Positions 49,601-61,100 of a stretch of DNA of 64,000 nt are shown here, piece by piece (position 1 is the first letter of the stretch; each line of letters starts with the position of its first letter). The stretch covers positions 110,677,816 through 110,741,815 of the forward strand of contig CM072801.1 of the NCBI GenBank assembly GCA_037013495.1. The letters are read 5' to 3'. Source of the stretch: Hippophae tibetana. Its lineage: Eukaryota; Streptophyta; Magnoliopsida; Rosales; Elaeagnaceae. A program made the translations under genes and the position numbers. The notes beneath the pieces are model-generated. The model did not search any database, had not been told where the DNA came from, and was given only the letters and a program-made list of their open reading frames with translations.

Positions 49601-51845
49601 GAATCTTTCTTATTCCATTGAGTTCCAGCGTTCTTAGGTTGTCCGCAAAAGGGATTCGCATCGTTTGGGATCATAACCTTGGTTGCTCCAAATAGTGTAT
49701 CTATCTTCACATATCTATTTTTCGAATTTTAGATTTAAAATTTTTTGTGCTTTGAAGGTTTTCTCCTCTCTTAAGTCACCAATTAAAAAAATAGAAAGAA
49801 ATTGTGTCCTTAAAGTCTTGTCTTTTATTTTAATTTTGTTGCATTGTTTTCCACTTTGGATTTCATATCATATTTTTCTTTAAAACCTCGTTATCTTTTA
49901 CTTTTCTTTGTTTTATGTGTTCCACCTTTCTTTCTTCTTAGAAAAACAAGAGAGCTAATACAGTGCATAGTGTAAAAACAAGAAGAATGTATTAATTATG
50001 GTTGTAACTTAAAACTGTTATAACTTTTAATTTGTGCATCAAAATGACTATTATAAAATATCAAATCTGAAGCTCGTTTCGATACCTAAAAACGCACCGT
50101 AGCAATAGTATATTTCCATACTTTTGTCAACCCAAAATTCATGGTTTATACTACATAATGATGTCTTAAACATTGGTCGCACCTTATTTCTTTGTAATCT
50201 CTTTTTGCTCATTAGGATTTCAATTTGTTCATCTTAGCCATATTTTTAGTAATTCAACCTTTCTTATTCCATTGAGTTCCAGGGTTCTTAGGTTGTCTGC
50301 AAAAGGGATTCACATCGTTTGGGATAATAGCCTTGGTTGCTGATAATAGTGTATCTATCTTCACATATCTATTTTTTGAATTTTAGATTTAAAATATTTT
50401 GTGCTTTGGAGGTTTTCTCCTCTCTTCAGTCACAAATTTCAAAAACAGAAAGAAATTGTGTCCTTAAAGTCTTGTCTTTTATTTCAATTTTGTTGACATT
50501 GTTTTCCACTTTGGATTTCATATCTTATTTTTTATTAAAATCTCATTATCTATTACTTTTCTTTGTTTTATGTATTCCACCTTACTTTTTTCTTGAGAAA
50601 AAAAGAGAGCTAATACTGTTCACAGTGGAAAAACAAAAAGAAGGTATTAATGGTGGTTGTAACTTAAAATTGTAATAACTTTTAATTTTTCCATCTAAAT
50701 GAGTACTATAACATATCAAATCTGAACTCCTTTCCGATACCTAAAATGCACCGTAGCAATAGTATATTTCCCCACTTTTGTCAACCCAAATTTCATTGTT
50801 CATACTACGTAATGATGGCTTAAACTTTGGTCGCACCTTATTTCGTTAGAATCTCTTTTTGCTCATTAGGATTTCAATTTGTTCATCTTAGCCATATTCT
50901 TAGTAATTCAATCTTTCTTATTCCATTGAGTTCCAGCGTTCTTAGGTTGTCCGCATAAAAAGATTCGCATCGTTTGAGATCATAGCCTTGGTTGCTCAAA
51001 ATAGTGTATCTATATTCACATATCTATTTTTCGAATTTTAGATTTAAAAAATTTTGTGCTTTGAAGGTTTTCTCCTCTCTTAAGTCACAAATTAAAAAAA
51101 TAGAAAGAAATTGTGTCCTTAAAGTCTTGTCTTTTATTTCAATTTTGTTGACATTGTTTTCCACTTTGGATTTCATATCTTATTTTCCTGTAAAATCTCG
51201 TTATCTTTTACTTTTCTTTGATTTATGTGTTCTACCTTTCTTTTTTCATGAGAAAAACAAGAGGCTAATACTGTTCAAAGTGGAAAAACAAAAAGAAGGT
51301 ATTAATGGTGGTTGTAACTTAAAATTGTTATAACTTTTAATTTGTCCATCTAAATGAGTACTATAACATATTAAATCTGAAACTCAATCTGATACCTAAA
51401 ACGCACCGTAGCAATAGTATATTTCCCCACTTTTGTCAACCCAAATTTCATGGTTCATACTACGTAATGATGTCTTAAACTTTGGTCGCACCTTATTTCG
51501 TTAGAATCTCTTTTTGCTCATTAGGATTTCAATTTGTTCATCTTAGCCATATTCTTAGTAATTGAATCTTTCTTATTCCATTGAGTTCCAGCGTTCTTAG
51601 GTTGTCCGCAAAAGGGATTCGCATCGTTTGGGATCATAACCTTGGTTGCTCCAAATAGTGTATCTATATTCACATATCTATTTTTCGAATTTTAGATTTA
51701 AAAAATTTTGTGCTTTGAAGGTTTTCTCCTCTCTTAAGTCACAAATTAAAAAAATAGAAAGAAATTGTGTCCTTAAAGTCTTGTCTTTTATTTCAATTTT
51801 GTTGACATTGTTTTCCACTTTGGATTTCATATCTTATTTTCCTGT
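46606..51845. repeat. First copy of an 8-monomer higher-order unit (H-A-B-C-D-E-F-G)
   Basis: I label the monomers by landmark: H 47063, A 47720, B 48374, C 49029, D 49683, E 50337, F 50992, G 51646. H has GTCGTGTATTTTGTTTC and TTTTTTGATGAGAAAAAC. A has CCGTAAAAGG and TTTAAAAAACAGAAAG. B has TTGCATTTTTTTCC. C has AAAATAGAAATAAATTG. D has AGTCACCAATTAAAAA. E has TATGTATTCCACCTTAC. F has TTTTCCTGTAAAATC and CCGCATAAAAAGATTCG. G starts as F and ends like the copy at 46409. H to D and part of F/G recur 5238 bp downstream, with only scattered changes in H and A. Confidence 0.9.
49029..49682 (+). repeat. Representative satellite monomer (654 bp) with internal landmarks
   Basis: Landmarks in order, as rough window positions: TTGCTGATAATAG at 49029; CACATATCTATTTTTTGAAT near 49054; a short A-rich stretch near 49130; ATTGTGTCCTTAAAG near 49148; TTGTTGACATTG near 49181; a long pyrimidine-rich tract around 49240-49290; GAGGCTAATACTG near 49298; GAAGGTATTAAT near 49331; the palindrome GTTATAAC near 49364; ACTATAACATATCAAATC near 49397; CACCGTAGCAATAG near 49440; TATTTCCCCACTTTTGTC near 49453; AATGATGTCTTAAAC near 49503; CATCTTAGCCATATTCTTAG near 49576; CTTAGGTTGTCCGCAAAAG near 49632; and GGATTCGCATCGTTTGGG near 49652. 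The stretch from CACCGTAGC to the TTCATGGTTC motif is among the best conserved across all copies. The A-rich and T-run stretches vary most in length. The start point is arbitrary because a tandem repeat has no natural phase. Confidence 0.9.
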
Positions 51846-52300
51846 AAAATCTCGTTATCTTTTACTTTTCTTTGTTTGATGTGTTCCACCTTTCTTTCTT
51901 CTTGCGAAAATAAAGAGACTAATACAGTTCAAAGTGTAAAAACAAAAAGAAGGTATTAATTATGGTTGTAACTTAAAACTGTTATAACTTTTAATTTGTG
52001 CATTGAAATGACTACTATAATATATCAAATCTGAAGCTCGTTCTGATACGTAAAAACGCACCGTAGCAATAGTATATTTCCCCACTTTTGTCAACCCAAA
52101 TTTCATGGTTCATACTCCATAATGATGTCTTAAAATTTGGTCGCACCTTATTTCGTTGTAATCTGTTCTTGCTCTTTAGGATTTCAATTTGTTCATCTTA
52201 GCAATATTCTTAGTAATTCAATCTTTCTTATTCCATTGAGTTCCAGCATTCATAGGTTGTCTGCAAAAGGGATTCACATCGTTTGGGATCATAACCTTGG
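51646..52300. repeat. Chimeric monomer at the 8-monomer unit junction
   Basis: The first part, through TTTTCCTGTAAAATC, follows the F type at 50992. From GTTTGATGTGTTCCACC and GCGAAAATAAAGAGAC onward it follows the copy at 46409, including GTTCAAAGTGTAAAAAC. The switch lies in about 51,845-51,870, in sequence common to both parents. This is the join expected where an unequal exchange between misaligned monomers created the second higher-order unit. Confidence 0.85.
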
Positions 52301-55300
52301 TTGCTCAAAATAGTGTATCTATATTCACATATCTATTTTTCGAATTTTAGATTTAAAAAATTTTGTGCTTTGAAGGTTTTCTCCTCTCTTAAGTCACAAA
52401 TTAAAAAAATAGAAAGAAATTGTGTCCTTAAAGTCGTGTATTTTGTTTCAATTTTGTTGACATTGTTTTCCACTTTGGATTTCATATCTTATTTTGCTTT
52501 AAAATCTCGTTATCTTTTACTTTTCTTTGTTTTATATGTTCATCCTTTCTTTTTTGATGAGAAAAACAAGAGAGCTAATACAGTTCACAGTGTAAAAACA
52601 AAAAGAAGGTATTAATTATGGTTGTAACTTAAAACTGTTATAACTTTTAATTTGTGCATTGAAATGACTACTATAAAATATCAAATCTGAAGCTCGTTTC
52701 GATACCTAAAAACGCACCGTAGCAATAGTATATATTCCCCACTTTGGTCAACCCGAATTTCATGGTTCATACTACATAATGATGTCTTAAACTTTGGTCG
52801 CACCTTATTTCGTTGTAATCTGCTCTTGCCCTTTAGGATTTCAATTTGTTCATCTTAGCCATATTCTTAGTAATTCAATCTTTCTTATTGCATTGAGTTC
52901 TAGGGTTCTTAGGTTGTCCGTAAAAGGGATTCGCATCGTTTGGGATCATAGCCTTGGTTGCTGATAATAGTGTATCTATCTTCACATATCTATTTTTTGA
53001 ATTTTAGATTTAAAATATTTTGTGCTTTGCAGGTTTTCTCCTCTCTTCAGTCACAAATTTAAAAAACAGAAAGAAATTGTGTCCTTAAAGTCTTGTCTTT
53101 TATTTCAATTTTGTTGACATTGTTTTCCACTTTGGATTTCATATCTTATTTTGCTTTAAAATCTCGTTATCTTTTACTTTTCTTTGTTTTATGTGTTCCA
53201 CCTTTCTTTTTTCTTGAGAAAAACAAGAGGCTAATACTGTTCACAGTGGAAAAACAAAAAGAAGGTATTAATGGTGGTTGTAACTTAAAATTGTTATAAC
53301 TTTTAATTTGTCCATCTAAATGAGTACTATAACATATTAAATCTGAAACTCGTTCTGATACCTAAAATGCACCGTAGCAATAGTATATTTCCCCACTTTT
53401 GTCAACCCAAATTTCATGGTTCATACTACGTAATGATGTCTCAAACTTTGGTCGCACCTTATTTCGTTAGAATCTCTTTTTGCTCATTAGGATTTCAATT
53501 TTATCATCTTAGCCATATTCTTAGTAATTGAATCTTTCTTATTCCATTGAGTTCCAGCGTTCTTAGGTTGTCCGCAAAAGGGATTCACATCGTTTGGGAT
53601 CATAACCTTGGTTGCTCCAAATAGTGTATCTATCTTCACATATCTATTTTTCGAATTTTAGATTTAAATTTTTTTGTGCTTTGAAGGTTTTCTCCTCTCT
53701 TAAGTCAAAAATTAAAAAAATAGAAAGAAATTGTGTCCTTAAAGTCTTGTCTTTTATTTTAATTTTGTTGCATTTTTTTCCACTTTGGATTTCATATCTT
53801 ATTTTTCTTTAAAATCTCGTTATCTTTTACTTTTCTTTGTTTTATGTGTTCCACCTTTCTTTCTTCTTAGAAAAACAAGAGAGCTAATACAGTTAATAGT
53901 GTAAAAACAAGAAGAATGTATTAATTATTGTTGTAACTTAAAACTCTTATAACTTTTAATTTGTGTATCAAAATGACTATTATAAAATATCAAATTTGAA
54001 GCTCGTTTTGATACCTAAAAACGCACCGTAGCAATAGTATATTTCCCCACTTTTGTCAACCCAAAATTCATGGTTCATACTACATAATGATGTCTTAAAC
54101 TTTGGTATCACCGTATTTCGTTGTAATCTTTTCTTGCCCTTTAGGATTTCAATTTGTTCATCTTAGCCATATTCTTAGTAATTCAATCTTTCTTATTGCA
54201 TTGAGTTCTAGGGTTCTTAGGTTGTCCGCAAAAGGGATTCGCATCGTTTGGGATCATAGCCTTGGTTGCTGATAATAGTGTATCTATCTTCACATATCTA
54301 TTTTTTGAATTTTAGATTTAAAATATTTTGTGCTTTGCAGGTTTTCTCCTCTCTTCAGTCACAAATTTCAAAAATAGAAATAAATTGTGTCCTTAAAGTC
54401 TTGTCTTTTATTTCAATTTTGTTGACATTGTTTTCCACTTTTGATTTTATATCTTAATTTTCATTAAAATCTCGTTATCTATTACTTTTCTTTGTTTTAT
54501 GTGTTCCACCTTTCTTTTTTCTTGAGAAAAACAAGAGGCTAATACTGTTCACAGTGGAAAAACAAAAAGAAGGTATTAATGGTGGTTGTAACTTAAACTT
54601 GTTATAACTTTTAATTTGTCCATCTAAATGAGTACTATAACATATCAAATCTGAAACTCGTTGTGATACCTAAAATGCACCGTAGCAATAGTATATTTCC
54701 CCACTTTTGTCAACCCAAATTTCATGGTTCATACTACGTAATGATGTCTTAAACTTTGGTCGCACCTTATTTCGTTAGAATCTCTTTTTGCTCATTAGGA
54801 TTTTAATTTGTTCATCTTAGCCATATTCTTAGTAATTGAATCTTTCTTATTCCATTGAGTTCCAGCATTCATAGGTTGTCTGCAAAAGGGATTCGCATCG
54901 TTTGGGATCATAACCTTGGTTGCTCCAAATAGTGTATCTATCTTCACATATCTATTTTTCGAATTTTAGATTTAAAATTTTTTGTGCTTTGAAGGTTTTC
55001 TCCTCTCTTAAGTCACCAATTAAAAAAATAGAAAGAAATTGTGTCCTTAAAGTCTTGTCTTTTATTTTAATTTTGTTGCATTGTTTTCCACTTTGGATTT
55101 CATATCATATTTTTCTTTAAAACCTCGTTATCTTTTACTTTTCTTTGTTTTATGTGTTCCACCTTTCTTTCTTCTTAGAAAAACAAGAGAGCTAATACAG
55201 TGCATAGTGTAAAAACAAGAAGAATGTATTAATTATGGTTGTAACTTAAAACTGTTATAACTTTTAATTTGTGCATTGAAATGACTACTATAAAATATCA

Positions 55301-58190
55301 AATCTGAAGCTCGTTTCGATACCTAAAAACGCACCGTAGCAATAGTATATATTCCCCACTTTGGTCAACCCGAATTTCATGGTTCATACTACATAATGAT
55401 GTCTTAAACTTTGGTCGCACCTTATTTCGTTGTAATCTGCTCTTGCCCTTTAGGATTTCAATTTGTTCATCTTAGCCATATTCTTAGTAATTCAATCTTT
55501 CTTATTGCATTGAGTTCTAGGGTTCTTAGGTTGTCCGTAAAAGGGATTCGCATCGTTTGGGATCATAGCCTTGGTTGCTGATAATAGTGTATCTATCTTC
55601 ACATATCTATTTTTTGAATTTTAGATTTAAAATATTTTGTGCTTTGCAGGTTTTCTCCTCTCTTCAGTCACAAATTTAAAAAACAGAAAGAAATTGTGTC
55701 CTTAAAGTCTTGTCTTTTATTTCAATTTTGTTGACATTGTTTTCCACTTTGGATTTCATATCTTATTTTGCTTTAAAATCTCGTTATCTTTTACTTTTCT
55801 TTGTTTTATGTGTTCCACCTTTCTTTTTTCTTGAGAAAAACAAGAGGCTAATACTGTTCACAGTGGAAAAACAAAAAGAAGGTATTAATGGTGGTTGTAA
55901 CTTAAAATTGTTATAACTTTTAATTTGTCCATCTAAATGAGTACTATAACATATTAAATCTGAAACTCGTTCTGATACCTAAAACGCACCGTAGCAATAG
56001 TATATTTCCCCACTTTTGTCAACCCAAATTTCATGGTTCATACTACGTAATGATGTCTCAAACTTTGGTCGCACCTTATTTCGTTAGAATCTCTTTTTGC
56101 TCATTAGGATTTCAATTTGTTCATCTTAGCCATATTCTTAGTAATTGAATCTTTCTTATTCCATTGAGTTCCAGCGTTCTTAGGTTGTCCGCAAAAGGGA
56201 TTCACATCGTTTGGGATCATAACCTTGGTTGCTCCAAATAGTGTATCTATCTTCACATATCTATTTTTCGAATTTTAGATTTAAATTTTTTTGTGCTTTG
56301 AAGGTTTTCTCCTCTCTTAAGTCAAAAATTAAAAAAATAGAAAGAAATTGTGTCCTTAAAGTCTTGTCTTTTATTTTAATTTTGTTGCATTTTTTTCCAC
56401 TTTGGATTTCATATCTTATTTTTCTTTAAAATCTCGTTATCTTTTACTTTTCTTTGTTTTATGTGTTCCACCTTTCTTTCTTCTTAGAAAAACAAGAGAG
56501 CTAATACAGTTAATAGTGTAAAAACAAGAAGAATGTATTAATTATTGTTGTAACTTAAAACTCTTATAACTTTTAATTTGTGTATCAAAATGACTATTAT
56601 AAAATATCAAATTTGAAGCTCGTTTTGATACCTAAAAACGCACCGTAGCAATAGTATATTTCCCCACTTTTGTCAACCCAAAATTCATGGTTCATACTAC
56701 ATAATGATGTCTTAAACTTTGGTATCACCGTATTTCGTTGTAATCTTTTCTTGCCCTTTAGGATTTCAATTTGTTCATCTTAGCCATATTCTTAGTAATT
56801 CAATCTTTCTTATTGCATTGAGTTCTAGGGTTCTTAGGTTGTCCGCAAAAGGGATTCGCATCGTTTGGGATCATAGCCTTGGTTGCTGATAATAGTGTAT
56901 CTATCTTCACATATCTATTTTTTGAATTTTAGATTTAAAATATTTTGTGCTTTGCAGGTTTTCTCCTCTCTTCAGTCACAAATTTCAAAAATAGAAATAA
57001 ATTGTGTCCTTAAAGTCTTGTCTTTTATTTCAATTTTGTTGACATTGTTTTCCACTTTTGATTTTATATCTTAATTTTAATTAAAATCTCGTTATCTATT
57101 ACTTTTCTTTGTTTTATGTGTTCCACCTTTCTTTTTTCTTGAGAAAAATAAGAGGCTAATACTGTTCACAGTGGAAAAACAAAAAGAAGGTATTAATGGT
57201 GGTTGTAACTTAAACTTGTTATAACTTTTAATTTGTCCATCTAAATGAGTACTATAACATATCAAATCTGAAACTCGTTGTGATACCTAAAATGCACCGT
57301 AGCAATAGTATATTTCCCCACTTTTGTCAACCCAAATTTCATGGTTCATACTACGTAATGATGTCTTAAACTTTGGTCGCACCTTATTTCGTTAGAATCT
57401 CTTTTTGCTCATTAGGATTTTAATTTGTTCATCTTAGCCATATTCTTAGTAATTGAATCTTTCTTATTCCATTGAGTTCCAGCGTTCTTAGGTTGTCCGC
57501 AAAAGGGATTCGCATCGTTTGGGATCATAACCTTGGTTGCTCCAAATAGTGTATCTATCTTCACATATCTATTTTTCGAATTTTAGATTTAAAATTTTTT
57601 GTGCTTTGAAGGTTTTCTCCTCTCTTAAGTCACCAATTAAAAAAATAGAAAGAAATTGTGTCCTTAAAGTCTTGTCTTTTATTTTAATTTTGTTGCATTG
57701 TTTTCCACTTTGGATTTCATATCATATTTTTCTTTAAAACCTCGTTATCTTTTACTTTTCTTTGTTTTATGTGTTCCACCTTTCTTTCTTCTTAGAAAAA
57801 CAAGAGAGCTAATACAGTGCATAGTGTAAAAACAAGAAGAATGTATTAATTATGGTTGTAACTTAAAACTGTTATAACTTTTAATTTGTGCATCAAAATG
57901 ACTATTATAAAATATCAAATCTGAAGCTCGTTTCGATACCTAAAAACGCACCGTAGCAATAGTATATTTCCATACTTTTGTCAACCCAAAATTCATGGTT
58001 TATACTACATAATGATGTCTTAAACATTGGTCGCACCTTATTTCTTTGTAATCTCTTTTTGCTCATTAGGATTTCAATTTGTTCATCTTAGCCATATTTT
58101 TAGTAATTCAACCTTTCTTATTCCATTGAGTTCCAGGGTTCTTAGGTTGTCCGCAAAAGGGATTCACATCGTTTGGGATAATAGCCTTGG
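51846..58190. repeat. Second higher-order unit with the A-B-C-D tetramer duplicated
   Basis: Landmarks lie at 52301 (H), 52958 (A), 53612 (B), 54266 (C), 54920 (D), 55575 (A), 56229 (B), 56883 (C) and 57537 (D). H-A-B matches 47063-48374 at 5238 bp. The group 52958-55574 is repeated as 55575-58190 with an offset of 2617 bp and near-identity, for example TTAATAGTGTAAAAAC and GGTATCACCGTATTTCG in both. The join of D to the second A lies in sequence common to both flanks at about 55227-55276. Confidence 0.92.
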
Positions 58191-61100
58191 TTGCTGATAA
58201 TAGTGTATCTATCTTCACATATCTATTTTTTGAATTTTAGATTTAAAATATTTTGTGCTTTGGAGGTTTTCTCCTCTCTTCAGTCACAAATTTCAAAAAC
58301 AGAAAGAAATTGTGTCCTTAAAGTCTTGTCTTTTATTTCAATTTTGTTGACATTGTTTTCCACTTTGGATTTCATATCTTATTTTTTATTAAAATCTCAT
58401 TATCTATTACTTTTCTTTGTTTTATGTATTCCACCTTACTTTTTTCTTGAGAAAAAAAGAGAGCTAATACTGTTCACAGTGGAAAAACAAAAAGAAGGTA
58501 TTAATGGTGGTTGTAACTTAAAATTGTAATAACTTTTAATTTTTCCATCTAAATGAGTACTATAACATATCAAATCTGAACTCCTTTCCGATACCTAAAA
58601 TGCACCGTAGCAATAGTATATTTCCCCACTTTCGTCAACCCAAATTTCATTGTTCATACTACGTAATGATGGCTTAAACTTTGGTCGCACCTTATTTCGT
58701 TAGAATCTCTTTTTGCTCATTAGGATTTCAATTTGTTCATCTTAGCCATATTCTTAGTAATTCAATCTTTCTTATTCCATTGAGTTCCAGCGTTCTTAGG
58801 TTGTCCGCATAAAAAGATTCGCATCGTTTGAGATCATAGCCTTGGTTGCTCAAAATAGTGTATCTATATTCACATATCTATTTTTCGAATTTTAGATTTA
58901 AAAAATTTTGTGCTTTGAAGGTTTTCTCCTCTCTTAAGTCACAAATTAAAAAAATAGAAAGAAATTGTGTCCTTAAAGTCTTGTCTTTTATTTCAATTTT
59001 GTTGACATTGTTTTCCACTTTGGATTTCATATCTTATTTTCCTGTAAAATCTCGTTATCTTTTACTTTTCTTTGATTTATGTGTTCTACCTTTCTTTTTT
59101 CATGAGAAAAACAAGAGGCTAATACTGTTCAAAGTGGAAAAACAAAAAGAAGGTATTAATGGTGGTTGTAACTTAAAATTGTTATAACTTTTAATTTGTC
59201 CATCTAAATGAGTACTATAACATATTAAATCTGAAACTCAATCTGATACCTAAAACGCACCGTAGCAATAGTATATTTCCCCACTTTTGTCAACCCAAAT
59301 TTCATGGTTCATACTACGTAATGATGTCTTAAACTTTGGTCGCACCTTATTTCGTTAGAATCTCTTTTTGCTCATTAGGATTTCAATTTGTTCATCTTAG
59401 CCATATTCTTAGTAATTGAATCTTTCTTATTCCATTGAGTTCCAGCGTTCTTAGGTTGTCCGCAAAAGGGATTCGCATCGTTTGGGATCATAACCTTGGT
59501 TGCTCCAAATAGTGTATCTATCTTCACATATCTATTTTTCGAATTTTAGATTTAAATTTTTTTGTGCTTTGAAGGTTTTCTCCTCTCTTAAGTCACAAAT
59601 TAAAAAAATAGAAAGAAATTGTGTCCTTAAAGTCTTGTCTTTTATTTTAATTTTGTTGCATTTTTTTCCACTTTGGATTTCATATCTTATTTTTCTTTAA
59701 AATCTCGTTATCTTTTACTTTTCTTTGTTTTATGTGTTCCACCTTTCTTTCTTCTTAGAAAAACAAGAGAGCTAATACAGTTCATAATGTAAAAACAAGA
59801 AGAATGTATTAATTATGGTTGTAACTTAAAACTCTTATAACTTTTAATTTGTGTATCAAAATGACTATTATAAAATATCAAATCTGAAGCTCGTTTTGAT
59901 ACCTAAAAACGCACCGTAGCAATAGTATATTTCCCCACTTTTGTCAACCCAAAATTCATGGTTCATACTACATAATGATGTCGTAAACTTTGGTCGCACC
60001 GTATTTCGTTGTAATCTGTTCTTGCCCTTTAGGATTTCAATTTGTTCATCTTAGCCATATTCTTAGTAATTCAATCTTTCTTATTGCATTGAGTTCTAGG
60101 GTTCTTAGGTTGTCCGCAAAAGGGATTCGCATCGTTTGGGATCATAGCCTTGGTTGCTGATAATAGTGTATCTATCTTCACATATCTATTTTTTGAATTT
60201 TAGATTTAAAATATTTTGTGCTTTGGAGGTTTTCTCCTCTCTTCAGTCACAAATTTCAAAAACAGAAAGAAATTGTGTCCTTAAAGTCTTGTCTTTTATT
60301 TCAATTTTGTTGACATTGTTTTCAACTTTGGATTTCATATCTTATTTTTTATTAAAATCTCATTATCTATTACTTTTCTTTGTTTTATGTATTCCACCTT
60401 ACTTTTTTCTTGAGAAAAAAAGAGAGCTAATACTGTTCACAGTGGAAAAACAAGAAGAAGGTATTAATGGTGGTTGTAACTTAAAATTGTTATAACTTTT
60501 AATTTTTCCATCTAAATGAGTACTATAACATATCAAATCTAAAGCTCGTTCCGATACCTAAAATGCACCGTAGCAATAGTGTATTTCCCCACTTTTGTCA
60601 ACCCAAATTTCATTGTTCATACTACGTAATGATGTCTTAAACTTTGGTCGCACCTTATTTCGTTAGAATCTCTTTTTGCTCATTAGGATTTCAATTTGTT
60701 CATCTTAACCATATTCTTAGTAATTCAATCTTTCTTATTCCATTGAGTTCCAGCGTTCTTGGGTTGTCCGTATAAAGGGATTCGCATCGTTTGGGATCAT
60801 AGCCTTGGTTGCTCAAAATAGTGTATCTATATTCACATATCTATTTTCCGAATTTTAGATTTAAAAAATTTTGTGCTTTGAAGGTTTTCTCCACTCTTAA
60901 GTCACAAATTAAAAAAATAGAAACAAAATTGTGTCCTTAAAGTCTTGTCTTTTATTTTAATTTTGTTGCATTGTTTTCCACTTTGGATTTCATATCTTAT
61001 TTTTCTTTAAACTCTCGTTATCTATTACTTTTCTTTGTTTTATGTATTCCACCTTTCTTTTTTCTTGAGAAAAACAAGAGAGCTAATACTGTTCAAAGTG

